Notes under the pieces: generated by a model
The model's input: the letters and a program-made list of their open reading frames with translations, nothing else
Database searches by the model: none
What the model was told of the DNA's origin: nothing
Program-made: the position numbers and the translations under genes
In this document: one piece after another, positions 44,552-55,782 of the stretch
Layout of the letters: every line of letters begins with the position of its first letter
Position numbering within the stretch: position 1 is the stretch's first letter
From: Marinobacterium marinum
GTDB lineage: Bacteria > Pseudomonadota > Gammaproteobacteria > Pseudomonadales > Balneatricaceae
Length of the DNA stretch: 64,000 bases
Reading direction: 5' to 3'
Assembly (NCBI RefSeq): GCF_013868415.1
Contig: NZ_JACEMT010000053.1
Location: 1,173 to 65,172, forward strand

Positions 44552-46159
44552 ATGAGTGTACCCAGTTTTTATCATGAGCCGGGGTCGCGATTGCAGTTGT
44601 CGGAAAAGTTACAGCATTTGGTGCGTTTTTCCGACTTCCTGATCCTGATTACAGGCGCTGAAGGATGCGGCAAAACCACCCTGCTGCGCAAGCTGGAGCA
44701 GGAAGGGCAGGCCACAACGGGGCGCTCGGCGTTGGTCGGTTTCGAGGCAACGGCCGATGTGACTGGGTTATTGCAGGCACTCACCCATGCATTGCAGATG
44801 GAGCCGGTCGATGGCAATCAGGCTCGCCTGTCGCAGCTGCATGGACTGGCCAAGCAGCTGGCGGCGGACGAGTTGCCGTTGGTCTTGATGATCGATGATG
44901 CCGATTATTTGACCAACAATGCGCTTGAGCTCTTGATCAACTTCGCCTCTCTGGGCCCGATTGCGCCACGCATCCTGCTGGCGGGGACACCGGCATTCGA
45001 ACGGCATTTTCACGACCTTGAGATGGATCAGCGTCTTGAGGGGCATCTTCATATTGAACGCCTGGCGCCCTTTACAGCCGATGAGTCGGCGGAGTATATC
45101 GAATCGTTGCTGCCCGATGGGGTGGTGCTGAGTGAGCGGCAGCTGTATCGGCTGGTTGAGCAATCCGCCGGACGTCCGGCCCGGCTGCGGCAGGCTGTCG
45201 TCGAGTTTTTGCAGAATGGTGAGGCACAGGCTCCCCGTTCGCGCTCGGTTGACAAATTGCCGATGCCCCCACGGCATATCAGTGCTGCCTTTGTCATTCT
45301 GTTACTGGTGTTTGCAGTGGCAATCTGGCAATACCTTCCGGATGATGACGATGAACAGGCCTCCGTTGCCGGTGAGCGTGTGACACGCCCTTTGATTGTG
45401 CAGCAGATTCCGCGGGCCGAAGTGGGTAACGCATCGGATGTGGTGGTTGAAGTTGAACCGGCGTTGGCCGACCGCTCGGCCGGCCGGCCGTCAGCAGTCG
45501 TTCAGGTGCCGGCTGGTGAACCCGGCACGCTGGAGGATACATGGACTCCGGCTCCTTCATCAGGAGAGATGCGCTCTCAAATGGAGCCGAATCACGTGCC
45601 TGCACCTGAGCCTGCTTCCGAGCTGGCGCCTGAGTCTGCGACTGCTCCAGAACCGGAACCCAAATCGGCGCCCAAGCCAGAGCCCAAGCCAGAGCCCAAG
45701 CCAGAGCCCAAGCCAGAGCCCAAGCCAGAGCCCAAGCCAGAGCCCAAGCCAGAGCCCAAGCCAGCGCCCAAGCCAGCGCCCAAGCCAGCGCCTAAGCCAG
45801 AGCCTAAGCCAGAGCCCAAACCGGAGCCGGTTGCCGCGTCAGCGGGCGTGGCTGACGCTTGGCTGCGGGAGCAGGAATTGCTGGGTTGGCCCGAGCAGGG
45901 GTATACATTGCAGGTTCTGGGCGCGCGTGACGAAAACAGCATTAAGACGTTTATACAGGGGCAAAAACAGCCGGAACGTTTCTATTATTTCCGCACCCTT
46001 TATAAAGGAAAACCTTGGCATGTTGTGGTCTATGGGCAGTATGCCGATCGCGCTTCAGCGCTGAAGGCGGCGCAGCAATTACCCACGCCGTTGCAGCAAT
46101 TACGGCCTTGGGCGCGCTCTATTGCAGGGGTAAAGGCGGATATTCGGAAAAAACAGTAA
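44552..46159 (+). CDS. damX: DamX-like AAA/SPOR-domain protein
   Basis: A 535-residue protein combining a cytoplasmic AAA ATPase region with a periplasmic SPOR domain. Walker A is G35-AEGCGKTT-42 ([13 protein letters not shown]), Walker B is LVLMIDDAD (about 110-118), and [13 protein letters not shown] is sensor-like. One helix at about 243-261 crosses the membrane. A Pro/Glu linker with a PKPE tandem repeat (about 373-424) leads to a SPOR domain (about 455-530, [20 protein letters not shown]). DamX-type proteins bind septal peptidoglycan. The aroB-damX-gltB order is that of Pseudomonas. The gene symbol is by analogy. Confidence 0.85.
   Translation: MSVPSFYHEPGSRLQLSEKLQHLVRFSDFLILITGAEGCGKTTLLRKLEQEGQATTGRSALVGFEATADVTGLLQALTHALQMEPVDGNQARLSQLHGLAKQLAADELPLVLMIDDADYLTNNALELLINFASLGPIAPRILLAGTPAFERHFHDLEMDQRLEGHLHIERLAPFTADESAEYIESLLPDGVVLSERQLYRLVEQSAGRPARLRQAVVEFLQNGEAQAPRSRSVDKLPMPPRHISAAFVILLLVFAVAIWQYLPDDDDEQASVAGERVTRPLIVQQIPRAEVGNASDVVVEVEPALADRSAGRPSAVVQVPAGEPGTLEDTWTPAPSSGEMRSQMEPNHVPAPEPASELAPESATAPEPEPKSAPKPEPKPEPKPEPKPEPKPEPKPEPKPEPKPAPKPAPKPAPKPEPKPEPKPEPVAASAGVADAWLREQELLGWPEQGYTLQVLGARDENSIKTFIQGQKQPERFYYFRTLYKGKPWHVVVYGQYADRASALKAAQQLPTPLQQLRPWARSIAGVKADIRKKQ
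45668..45823 (+). repeat. 13-copy 12-bp tandem repeat inside the DamX-like gene
   Basis: Thirteen near-identical 12-nt units (GAGCCCAAGCCA with GCG/GAG and C/T variants) encode PKPE or PKPA repeats in the periplasmic linker between the helix and SPOR domain. Units 2-8 are exact copies. The in-frame 12-bp unit means copy-number change by slippage alters only linker length. Confidence 0.95.
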
Positions 46160-46188
46160 TTTCCTGAAAAATCAGGGAATTGGCAGTT

Positions 46189-46214
46189 AAAAAGGCACCT
46201 ATAGGTGCCTTTTT
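46189..46214. terminator. Bidirectional terminator after the DamX-like gene
   Basis: The near-perfect palindrome AAAAAGGCACC-TA-TA-GGTGCCTTTTT has T-runs on both strands, 30 nt past the stop codon. A second smaller hairpin (arms near 46159 and 46182, TTTCCTGA/TCAGGGAA) precedes it. Confidence 0.92.
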
Positions 46215-46249
46215 TATGGACTAAAATTGTCATAAGTCTTGAATAAAAT

Positions 46250-46278
46250 TTGTTCTTTACCCAAAGCGCATGTAGAAT
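46250..46278 (+). promoter_or_regulatory. Sigma70 promoter of gltBD
   Basis: A -35 TTGTTC (46250-46255), a 17-nt spacer and a -10 TAGAAT (46273-46278) lie after the upstream terminator and give an untranslated leader of about 85 nt before the gltB ATG. This is the best-formed promoter seen in the window. Confidence 0.65.
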
Positions 46279-46368
46279 TGCTTCCCCTTTTTGCCCGTCA
46301 GTCGTGCCCCGGGAGAAAGGAGATTATATAACTACTTGTTTTTAAAGAGTTTTTAGTGAGGTCGGCTT

Positions 46369-49300
46369 ATGAACAAAGGTCTTTATCGCCTCGGAGAGTT
46401 CAAGGACAATTGTGGCTTTGGCCTGATGGCCCATATGCAGGGACAAGCCAGTCATGATGTGTTGGACAAAGCGATTGAAGCATTGGCTTGCATGACTCAC
46501 CGCGGGGGGATTGCTGCGGACGGCAAAACAGGGGATGGTTGTGGATTGCTGATGCAGAAGCCTGATAGTTTTCTGCGTGCGGTCATGCAAGAAGAGCAGG
46601 GCATTGAGCTGAGTGACCGCTATGCGGTTGGCATGGTGTTCCTGTCCAGGGAGGCGGCGCTTGCCGAGCAAGCCCGAAACGAGTTGAACAGTGCCGTGGA
46701 GGCACAAGGCCTGGGAATAGCAGGCTGGCGAGAAGTTCCAATAGATCAAAGCTGTTTGGGACCGATCGCGAAGGATACCTTACCTCGTATAGAGCAGGTA
46801 TTTATCAACCCAAACGGCAAGAATGAAAGAGAATTCGCCGTCAGCCTTTTTACCGCCCGCCGACTCACCGAAAAAACCCTCAGCCAAGACCCCGATTTTT
46901 ATATATGTAGCCTTTCCGATAAGGTACTTTCCTACAAAGGCTTAATGATGCCGGTCGATCTTCCGGTGTTTTATCAAGATTTGAACGACCCCCGCCTCGA
47001 AACGGCCATCTGTACTTACCACCAACGCTTCTCTACCAATACAGCACCTCGCTGGCCTCTGGCACAACCTTTCCGCTTCCTGGCGCACAACGGCGAAATC
47101 AATACCGTTGATGGCAACCGCAACTGGGCACGCGCCCGCCGTACCAAATTTGTCACTGAGCTGCTGCCGAATCTGGATGAGCTGCAACCCATCGTGAATA
47201 CCACCGGTTCTGACTCTTCCAGTATGGACAATATGTTGGAGTTCCTGCTGGTGGGAGGCATGGATATTTACAAGGCGGTTCGGATGATCGTGCCTCCAGC
47301 CTGGCAGAACGTGGAAACCATGGACTCCGAGCTGCGTGCTTTCTACGACTACCATTCCATGCACATGGAGCCTTGGGATGGTCCGGCGGGCATGGTGATG
47401 ACCGATGGCCGTTTTGCCGTGTGCATGCTGGATCGCAATGGTCTGCGTCCCTCCCGCTGGGTGATGACGCGGGACGGCTATATCTGTACGGCTTCGGAAA
47501 TCGGTGTATTCGATTATGCACCGGAAGATATCGTGGCCCAGGGGCGTGTGGGGCCGGGCCAGATGTTGTCCATCGATACCCATACGGGTGAAATTCTGCA
47601 TACCGAAGATGTCGACAACAAGCTCAAGTCCGGCCAGCCTTACAAGCAGTGGCTGAAGGAAAAGGCGATCCGTCTGGAACAGACCATGAGCTTCGAGCTG
47701 GAGTCCCGCTCTTTCCGTGAAATGTCGCCGGAAGAAACCCGCCAGTACATGAAAATGTTCCAGGTCTCGTTCGAAGAACGAGAGCAGGTACTGCGCCCAC
47801 TGGGTGAAACCGGGATGGAAGCCGTAGGCTCGATGGGGGATGACAAGCCGATGGCGGTGCTGTCGAGCAAAATCCGTTCGCCCTATGATTACTTCCGTCA
47901 GCAGTTTGCCCAGGTGACCAACCCGCCGATCGACCCGTTGCGCGAAGCGATCGTCATGTCGTTGGAAACCTGTATTGGTGCCGAGCAGAACGTATTTGAG
48001 GAAACACCGGAACACGCCCGTCGCATCATTCTGACGACACCGGTCCTGTCAGCCAATAAATTCCGTTACTTGCTCGATTGCCCCCACGAAGGCTTTGAGT
48101 CGCAGCGGCTGGACCTCCAGTACGATCCGCAGCTCGGGTTGGAACAGGCGGTACGCGATCTATGCGCACAGGCGGAAGAATCGGCCCGCAGTGGCAAGGT
48201 CCTGCTGATTCTGACCGATGCTTATCTGGAGCAGGGAAAATTGCCGATGCATGCCTCCATGGCGACCGGTGCGGTACACCATCATCTGGTCGAAAAGGGG
48301 CTGCGTTGCGAAACCAACCTGATTGTGGAAACGGCAACGGCGCGTGACCCGCATCACTTCGCCGTGCTCTTTGGATTTGGCGCGACGGCGGTTTATCCCT
48401 ATCTGTCCTACCGGGTGCTGAATGATCTGTGCCGTACCGGGGAGCTGGGAATTGAACCGCTGCAGGCGCACGAAAACTACCGCAAGGGCATCAACAAGGG
48501 GCTGCTGAAGATCCTGTCCAAGATGGGTATCTCCACGATCGCATCCTATCGTGGTGCCCAGCTGTTCGAAGCGGTGGGGCTTGCCAGCGAAGTGGTTGAT
48601 CTGTGTTTCCGAGGTGTTTGCAGTCGCATCGAAGGGGCTCGTTTTGCCGATTTTCAGGCGGATCAGGCGGAGTTGGCGTACGAGGCCTGGACGGCTCGAA
48701 AACCGATTCGTCAGGGTGGACTGTTGAAATATGTGCATGGTGGCGAGTACCACGCCTACAATCCGGATGTGGTCAAAACCATCCAGGAGGCGGTGACAAC
48801 GGGTGATACGGCAGCCTATCAGCGGTATGCGGAACTGGTAAACAACCGTGGCGTGGCGACTCTGCGCGATTTGCTGGGATTGAAGCGGCACCGTACGCCG
48901 GTTGCTTTGGCGGATGTTGAGCCGGTCGAAAACATCTTCCCGCGTTTTGATAGTGCAGCCATGTCGCTGGGTGCTCTGTCTCCTGAGGCACATGAGGCAC
49001 TGGCGGTCGCCATGAACGAACTGGGTGGCCGCTCCAACTCTGGTGAGGGGGGTGAAGATCCGGCCCGTCACGGCACGATGAAGCGCTCCAAGATCAAGCA
49101 GGTCGCTTCCGGTCGCTTTGGTGTGACGCCGGAATACCTGATGAGCGCCGATGTCATGCAGATCAAGGTGGCTCAGGGCGCCAAGCCGGGTGAAGGCGGA
49201 CAGTTGCCGGGCGGTAAGGTCAATGACCTGATCGCGCGTCTGCGCTACTCGGTCCCGGGTGTCACCCTGATCTCGCCACCCCCGCATCATGATATCTATT

Positions 49301-50823
49301 CCATCGAGGACCTTGCGCAGCTGATCTTCGATCTCAAGCAGATCAACCCGGAAGGGCTGGTGTCGGTCAAACTGGTGTCTCGTCCAGGGGTCGGTACCAT
49401 TGCCTGTGGCGTGGCCAAGGCCTACGCAGATCTGATTACCATCTCCGGTTACGACGGTGGTACAGCAGCGTCTCCGCTGACTTCCATCCACTATGCCGGT
49501 TCCCCTTGGGAGCTGGGTCTGGCCGACGCTCAGCAGGCGCTGCGTGCCAACCAGCTGCGCGGCAAAATCCGCCTGCAGACGGATGGCGGTCTGAAAACCG
49601 GCCTGGATGTTGTGAAAGCAGCCATTCTGGGAGCGGAAAGCTTTGGTTTCGGGACCATGCCGATGGTGGCATTGGGGTGCAAATATCTGCGTATCTGCCA
49701 TTTGAACAACTGTGCAACTGGTGTGGCAACCCAGCGTGAAGATCTGCGTAACGACCATTTCCGCGGTACCGTGGAAATGGTGAAAAACTTCTTCCGTTTC
49801 ATCGCGGAAGAAACGCGTCAGCTGATGGCCCAGCTGGGGGTACGCAGCCTGGATGAACTGATCGGGCGTGTTGATCTGTTGGAAACACTGCCGGGGGTCA
49901 CGGACAAACAGGGCCACCTGGATCTGACACCGATCATCGGGACGGCCGGGGTGCCGGACGAATATCCGCATACTTGCCAGCAGGCACGCAACGAGCCCTA
50001 TGATGCGGGTTCGCTGAACACCCGCATGCTGGAACTGTCGAGCGCTGCCATTGCCGACCGGCAGGGAGGAGAGTGGGTATTGGAAATCACCAACTGCGAC
50101 CGCTCCGTGGGGGCCCGCACATCCGGTGAAATTGCCCGCCATCACGGTAATCTGGGCATGGATGCTGTGCCGGTTACCTTCCGTTTCCGGGGGCATGCCG
50201 GCCAGTCTTTCGGGGTCTGGAACGCGGGCGGCCAGCATCTGCTGCTGGAAGGTGATGCCAACGACTATGTCGGCAAGGGCATGGCGGGCGGCAAGATCGT
50301 GGTGCGTCCGTTCAGCGAGGTGACGTTCAAGTCCAATGAAACGGCCATCATCGGCAATACCTGCCTGTATGGCGCTACGGGCGGCAAGCTGTTTGCAGCA
50401 GGCCAGGCCGGCGAGCGTTTTGCGGTGCGTAACTCCGGCTGTCACGCCGTCATTGAAGGAGCGGGTGATCACTGCTGTGAATACATGACCGGCGGCATGG
50501 TGATGGTGCTGGGAGAAACCGGTTACAACTTCGGTGCCGGGATGACCGGTGGCTTTGCATACGTCCTGGATATGGACAACAGTTTCGTGGACAAATACAA
50601 CCACGAACTGGTGGATATCCATCGCGTATCGACCGAACAGATGGAAGCGTACAAGAACCATCTGCGCTCGGTGATCGAAGAGTTTACCGCTGAAACCGGT
50701 AGCGCCTGGGGTCGTGAGATCCTGGACAACTTTTATGACTTCAGCGGCAAGTTCTGGCTGGTCAAGCCCAAGGCCGCGAGTCTGAATGATCTGTTGAATA
50801 CCGTGCGTGTACGCCCCGAGTAA
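46369..50823 (+). CDS. gltB: Glutamate synthase (NADPH), large subunit
   Basis: A 1484-residue flavo-iron-sulfur enzyme that makes two glutamates from glutamine and 2-oxoglutarate. The class II glutaminase domain is N-terminal; its nucleophile is C15 ([13 protein letters not shown]), exposed by removal of a 14-residue leader. The central and FMN synthase domains include [32 protein letters not shown] and the 3Fe-4S cysteines in [21 protein letters not shown]. The C-terminal beta-helix domain has repeated G-X-X-G-X-G turns. Length matches E. coli (1486 aa). It is followed by gltD after 62 nt. Long antisense open frames inside it are shadows. Confidence 0.98.
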   Translation: MNKGLYRLGEFKDNCGFGLMAHMQGQASHDVLDKAIEALACMTHRGGIAADGKTGDGCGLLMQKPDSFLRAVMQEEQGIELSDRYAVGMVFLSREAALAEQARNELNSAVEAQGLGIAGWREVPIDQSCLGPIAKDTLPRIEQVFINPNGKNEREFAVSLFTARRLTEKTLSQDPDFYICSLSDKVLSYKGLMMPVDLPVFYQDLNDPRLETAICTYHQRFSTNTAPRWPLAQPFRFLAHNGEINTVDGNRNWARARRTKFVTELLPNLDELQPIVNTTGSDSSSMDNMLEFLLVGGMDIYKAVRMIVPPAWQNVETMDSELRAFYDYHSMHMEPWDGPAGMVMTDGRFAVCMLDRNGLRPSRWVMTRDGYICTASEIGVFDYAPEDIVAQGRVGPGQMLSIDTHTGEILHTEDVDNKLKSGQPYKQWLKEKAIRLEQTMSFELESRSFREMSPEETRQYMKMFQVSFEEREQVLRPLGETGMEAVGSMGDDKPMAVLSSKIRSPYDYFRQQFAQVTNPPIDPLREAIVMSLETCIGAEQNVFEETPEHARRIILTTPVLSANKFRYLLDCPHEGFESQRLDLQYDPQLGLEQAVRDLCAQAEESARSGKVLLILTDAYLEQGKLPMHASMATGAVHHHLVEKGLRCETNLIVETATARDPHHFAVLFGFGATAVYPYLSYRVLNDLCRTGELGIEPLQAHENYRKGINKGLLKILSKMGISTIASYRGAQLFEAVGLASEVVDLCFRGVCSRIEGARFADFQADQAELAYEAWTARKPIRQGGLLKYVHGGEYHAYNPDVVKTIQEAVTTGDTAAYQRYAELVNNRGVATLRDLLGLKRHRTPVALADVEPVENIFPRFDSAAMSLGALSPEAHEALAVAMNELGGRSNSGEGGEDPARHGTMKRSKIKQVASGRFGVTPEYLMSADVMQIKVAQGAKPGEGGQLPGGKVNDLIARLRYSVPGVTLISPPPHHDIYSIEDLAQLIFDLKQINPEGLVSVKLVSRPGVGTIACGVAKAYADLITISGYDGGTAASPLTSIHYAGSPWELGLADAQQALRANQLRGKIRLQTDGGLKTGLDVVKAAILGAESFGFGTMPMVALGCKYLRICHLNNCATGVATQREDLRNDHFRGTVEMVKNFFRFIAEETRQLMAQLGVRSLDELIGRVDLLETLPGVTDKQGHLDLTPIIGTAGVPDEYPHTCQQARNEPYDAGSLNTRMLELSSAAIADRQGGEWVLEITNCDRSVGARTSGEIARHHGNLGMDAVPVTFRFRGHAGQSFGVWNAGGQHLLLEGDANDYVGKGMAGGKIVVRPFSEVTFKSNETAIIGNTCLYGATGGKLFAAGQAGERFAVRNSGCHAVIEGAGDHCCEYMTGGMVMVLGETGYNFGAGMTGGFAYVLDMDNSFVDKYNHELVDIHRVSTEQMEAYKNHLRSVIEEFTAETGSAWGREILDNFYDFSGKFWLVKPKAASLNDLLNTVRVRPE

Positions 50824-50840
50824 GCACAGCGAACGACTAA

Positions 50841-52319
<1,479 letters not shown>

Positions 52320-52344
52320 TCATTAGGACTGCCAGGCAATGTCA

Positions 52345-52371
52345 ACGGGCGCCTGAAAGGCGCCCGTTTTT
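52345..52371 (+). terminator. Rho-independent terminator of gltBD
   Basis: The arms ACGGGCGCC (52345-52353) and GGCGCCCGT (52359-52367) around TGAAA are followed by TTTTTAT. It lies between gltD and the converging putative outer-membrane protein gene. Confidence 0.93.
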
Positions 52372-52378
52372 ATATCGG

Positions 52379-53356
52379 CTAGAGGGCACGATCGATCGAC
52401 TTTCTCAGGTATAGCTCCAGTCTCAGAGTGAAGGCCCAGCGCGGTTCGAAGTCGGATTCACGTTCGAAGTGGAGTTCGGGAATCGCATCCAGAAACAGGC
52501 GGCCCTTGTGGATATCACGCCGGTACCAGCTTTGCAGGTAATAGTCATTCATGTGTGGGCTCGACAGGCTTTCCCCCACCATGATCAGGCCGTTGCGCAG
52601 GGTCGTGCGATGGTTGAGTCGGTGGGCGATCTCGAAACGCTGGGAAAATTCCAGTGTGTCTTCCGACTCTTGCCACTGCAGCTGGGAGTGTGAGCGCAGA
52701 CGGCGAGCGGATGTCAGTGGACGAGCCAGTTCCCAGCTGCTGCGTGCCGAATAGCCGTCACTGTTGAACCAGGACAGGCGGTTATGGCTGTGCAGTTCCC
52801 AAGGGCTGTCGCCCAGACGCCAAAGGCGCTCGCCGATGGCGCGGGCATAGGGATCGAGCGGCAGTTTAAGCTTGATCCCACCCCCTGCTCTGTAGCTCCA
52901 GTGTTGGCGCTTGTCATCCCGGTTCAGGGCGTCGAGACCAATAATGACGTTGTTGCTGTCCAGGCGCTGGTTGAGCTGGCTGTCACTGCCCTGTTCGGAA
53001 AGGCTGCCGAGGGATTCCTCCGGATCGCTTTCGATCAGCAGGCGCAGGCGCTTTTTACTGGTGGGCAGATCAAGCTTGAAACGAACGCCCAAATCGTTGC
53101 TGAATCCCTGCGACTCTTGCCAGGCATTTTCCAGCGTGAAACGCAGGTAGGAGTGGTTGTCTACGGTCAGGTTGTCGTCGGTGCCGAGCCAGCCATCCAG
53201 ACTGCGGGCTGAATGATCGACCCATTGACCGACGGTGTCGTGGGTCTGATCCAGGCGGCTGGCGGCCCAGTCGGGCAGGTCTGAAACGCTGTTTGCCATG
53301 ACCGGCAGGCTGGAAGCAAGGGAGAGGGCAACAAGTGGCGGGATGAAGGCTTTCAT
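52379..53356 (-). CDS. Putative outer-membrane beta-barrel protein, unknown
   Basis: A 325-residue exported protein with a signal peptide (about 1-21, ...SSLPVMA|NSVSD). No helices follow. The body has many alternating polar/hydrophobic stretches (YLRFTLENAWQ, LGVRFKLDLP, KRLRLLIES, YRAGGGIKLKLPL, LRNGLIMVGESL) and ends near FTLRLELYLRKSIDRAL, consistent with a small beta-barrel. I do not recognise the family. It is downstream of putP on the same strand, separated by 107 nt and a hairpin, so a link with proline uptake is only positional. Confidence 0.7.
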   Translation of the reverse strand: MKAFIPPLVALSLASSLPVMANSVSDLPDWAASRLDQTHDTVGQWVDHSARSLDGWLGTDDNLTVDNHSYLRFTLENAWQESQGFSNDLGVRFKLDLPTSKKRLRLLIESDPEESLGSLSEQGSDSQLNQRLDSNNVIIGLDALNRDDKRQHWSYRAGGGIKLKLPLDPYARAIGERLWRLGDSPWELHSHNRLSWFNSDGYSARSSWELARPLTSARRLRSHSQLQWQESEDTLEFSQRFEIAHRLNHRTTLRNGLIMVGESLSSPHMNDYYLQSWYRRDIHKGRLFLDAIPELHFERESDFEPRWAFTLRLELYLRKSIDRAL

Positions 53357-53413
53357 GCTGACAACATCTCTGAGGGTTTACTCAAAGGTATAGATGATAT
53401 CAGGAGCCGAGGC

Positions 53414-53445
53414 AACGGCAGCACGCGCGAACGCGGGCTGCCGTT
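53414..53445 (-). terminator. Hairpin between putP and the putative outer-membrane gene
   Basis: The 9-bp arms AACGGCAGC (53414-53422) and GCTGCCGTT (53437-53445) enclose a further GC-rich inner stem. It lies 19 nt after the putP stop. There is no T-tract on the minus strand, so termination may be partial. Confidence 0.5.
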
Positions 53446-53463
53446 TCATTCTGAGAGAAACAA

Positions 53464-54954
53464 TCAGAGGTTCTTGAGCATCCGCTCGTGTTGCGCCTGT
53501 ACTTCGGCATTGGGTTCGGCACCCTGCAGGGATACCAGAACAATAGCGATGGTTGCCAGCACAATGCCGGGCACGATCTCGTACAGGTCGAACAGTCCGC
53601 CGGACAGCTGCTTCCAGACAACCACTGTCACAGCACCCACAACAATACCGGCCAGCGCGCCGTTGCGAGTCATGCGTTTCCAGTACAGACTTATCAACAG
53701 GGCAGGGCCAAAGGCGGCGCCGAAACCTGCCCAGGCGTAGGACACCAGACCGAGGACGGTGCTGTCCGGGTTAAAGGCCAGGAACATGGCGATCAGAGAC
53801 AGGCCGATAACGGCCAGACGGCCGACCATTACAATTTCCTTCTGTGACGCATCTTTGCGCAGCAGCTGTTTGTAGAAGTCTTCCGCCAGTGCGGATGAGG
53901 ACACCAGCAGCTGGGAGTCGGCGGTACTCATGATAGCTGCCAGAATGGCCGCCAGCAGGATGCCGGCAATCACCGGGTGGAAAATGGCGTTGACCAGCAG
54001 CATGAAGATGGTCTCGCCATCACCCAGTTCACCACCCAGTTGAGTTTCCACGAACAGCATACCGGCGAGGCCAACCAGAACAGCACCGGCCATGGACAGA
54101 CCGCTCCAGCCGACAGCAATGCGGCGTGCGGTCGGGATTTCATCGTTGCTGCGGCAGGCTGCGAAACGCGCCAGGATATGTGGCTGACCGAAGTAGCCCA
54201 GACCCCAGGCTGCCAGGGAGACGATCGCGATCAGGCTTAGTGGGTCGCCATTGGCGTCGTTGAAGATGGTCAGCAGTTCGGGATTTTTCGCTTCGACAGC
54301 GGCCCACATGACACTAAAACCACCATCGGCCTGAATGGCTGCAACCGGTACGATCAGCAGGGCTGCGGCCATCAGCAGACCCTGTACCAGGTCGGTCCAG
54401 GAAACTGCCAGAAAACCGCCAAACAGTGTATAGGACACAATGCAGAGGGTGCCGACGATGAGTGCAGTGGTGTACTCAAGACCGAACACGGTTTCAAACA
54501 GCTTACCGCCGGCCACGAGCCCGGAACTGGTGTAGAACAGGAAGAACAGCAGAATGAAGAAGGCTGAAATCACCTGCAGCAGTCGCGACCGGTCCTGGAA
54601 GCGGTTGGCAAAGTATTCCGGTAGTGTCAAGGCATCACCGGCTTCGATACTGTACGTACGCAGGCGTTTGGCGGTAAACCTCCAGTTGGCCCAGGTACCC
54701 AGTAACAGACCGCCCGCCAGCCAAATGGCTTCCATGCCGGAACCGTAGGCATAGCCTGGCAGCCCCAGCAGCAGCCAGCCGCTCATGTCGGATGCGCCTG
54801 CAGACAGCGCTGCAGGCCAGGGGCCCAGTGAGCGGCCGCCCAAAAAGTAGTCGGAGGAGTTGGCGGTGCGCTGATAGGCGATAACCCCGATGGCCAGCAT
54901 CATAATCAGGTAGACAATAAAGGTGCCGTACACCGCATAGTTGTTTTCAATCAT
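53464..54954 (-). CDS. putP: Sodium/proline symporter
   Basis: A 496-residue SSS-family inner-membrane transporter importing proline with sodium. About 13 helices are visible. Family segments are RTANSSDYFLGGRSLGPWPAALSAGASDMSGWLLLGLPG (sodium site), RLRTYSIEAGDALTLPEYFANRF, LGYFGQPHILARFAA and AILAAIMSTADSQLLVSSSALAEDFYK. Length is close to E. coli PutP (502 aa). It follows putA and the separate PutA C-terminal-domain gene on the same strand, but a 133-nt gap with hairpins suggests its own promoter. Confidence 0.96.
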   Translation of the reverse strand: MIENNYAVYGTFIVYLIMMLAIGVIAYQRTANSSDYFLGGRSLGPWPAALSAGASDMSGWLLLGLPGYAYGSGMEAIWLAGGLLLGTWANWRFTAKRLRTYSIEAGDALTLPEYFANRFQDRSRLLQVISAFFILLFFLFYTSSGLVAGGKLFETVFGLEYTTALIVGTLCIVSYTLFGGFLAVSWTDLVQGLLMAAALLIVPVAAIQADGGFSVMWAAVEAKNPELLTIFNDANGDPLSLIAIVSLAAWGLGYFGQPHILARFAACRSNDEIPTARRIAVGWSGLSMAGAVLVGLAGMLFVETQLGGELGDGETIFMLLVNAIFHPVIAGILLAAILAAIMSTADSQLLVSSSALAEDFYKQLLRKDASQKEIVMVGRLAVIGLSLIAMFLAFNPDSTVLGLVSYAWAGFGAAFGPALLISLYWKRMTRNGALAGIVVGAVTVVVWKQLSGGLFDLYEIVPGIVLATIAIVLVSLQGAEPNAEVQAQHERMLKNL

Positions 54955-55087
54955 GCAAAAAGCCTCTCTGTGGCCCCGGTCAGGAGCGTGTTATTGTGCG
55001 CCTGTCTCATGCACGAACTCAGAGAAGCTGAGACAGGTCGACAATGAATGCGGGGGGCACCTTGGGAACCCCTCCATTCATGTTACG
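54955..55087 (-). promoter_or_regulatory. putP leader with two inverted repeats
   Basis: The first inverted repeat, CTGTCTCA (55002-55009) and TGAGACAG (55029-55036), spans a 19-nt gap about 50-80 nt before the putP start and might be an operator. The second is a hairpin at 55044-55081 (ATGAATG..GGGG paired with CCCC..CATTCAT), just past the stop of the upstream gene, and looks like its terminator. No clear -35/-10 was fixed. Confidence 0.4.
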
Positions 55088-55780
55088 TTAGACGGTACGG
55101 CTACCCAGCTCAAGCAAAGTAGCGTTGCCGCCGACAGCGGTTGTGTTAATAGTGCGGGTTTTTTCCGTCACCAGACGCAGCAGAAAATCGGGACTGGTCA
55201 GCAGCGGGCAATGCTGCAGGTCGGTTTCTGCCACCAGTTGAACCAGTACACTGTCCTGTTCGGCCAGACGACGGTTCAGTTCGATTTCCTGGGCTGGCGT
55301 GCAGCTGGTCACCACCAGTCGCAAGGCCTCTTCTGCCAACAGTTCTGCGGCGGGTGTTTCGTTGTCTACCACCAGCATGGCACGGGGTACGCCGGCCTGG
55401 TGCAGAGCGCTGGCCAAGGCGGTCGTCCATGCTTCCTGTCCGGGCCACCTCAGTACCACGGTATTACCGCAGGCCAGGGTTGCCAGCAGCTGGCAGGCCA
55501 GCAGAGTTTCACTGCTGCTGTCGGTTCCAGAGACCAGTGCCAGGCCACGTCCGGTCAGATAGAGTTCGTTGGATTCGCCGGTCGGTCCGGGCATTTCCAG
55601 TACCTTCCCCAACGGGCCAGCGTCATTCAGAACCTGGCTGGCCAGGCGCTCGGTCAGCGCGGCTTCGGCGTGGGCAGGCAAATGCTCCAGGGCACTGGCC
55701 AAGTGTTGGCAACGGTCGGCAAAGCCGCGACGGTTCCAGGCTTCCCAGATGGCAATGGCCTGAGTGTCGAAATGCTGCAT
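55088..55780 (-). CDS. Separate PutA C-terminal (ALDH-superfamily, dimerisation) domain protein
   Basis: A 230-residue protein that corresponds to the C-terminal domain of long PutA proteins, not to a complete dehydrogenase. The segment FLLRLVTEKTRTINTTAVGGNATLLELG near its end is the conserved beta-flap-type motif of that domain, and LACQLLATLACGNTVVLRWPG is a degenerate Rossmann-like region. No catalytic Cys/Glu pair of ALDH enzymes is present. It starts 2 nt after the putA stop in another frame, with a strong ribosome-binding site (GGAGG) inside the last putA codons. It presumably assembles with PutA to close the channelling cavity. The assignment is by recognition and context. Confidence 0.82.
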   Translation of the reverse strand: MQHFDTQAIAIWEAWNRRGFADRCQHLASALEHLPAHAEAALTERLASQVLNDAGPLGKVLEMPGPTGESNELYLTGRGLALVSGTDSSSETLLACQLLATLACGNTVVLRWPGQEAWTTALASALHQAGVPRAMLVVDNETPAAELLAEEALRLVVTSCTPAQEIELNRRLAEQDSVLVQLVAETDLQHCPLLTSPDFLLRLVTEKTRTINTTAVGGNATLLELGSRTV

Positions 55781-55782
55781 GT

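Noticed and set aside
45668-45823. Possible CRISPR-like or other spaced repeat array
   Set aside because: Units are contiguous, 12 bp and in frame inside a gene; there are no unique spacers.
45396-46064. Second plus-strand frame through the DamX-like gene with PSQS repeats
   Set aside because: The repeats are the 12-bp DNA repeat read out of frame; the SPOR and AAA domains fix the correct frame.
54955-55087. Riboswitch before putP
   Set aside because: Only two simple inverted repeats are visible; no multi-helix junction or known aptamer core was recognised.
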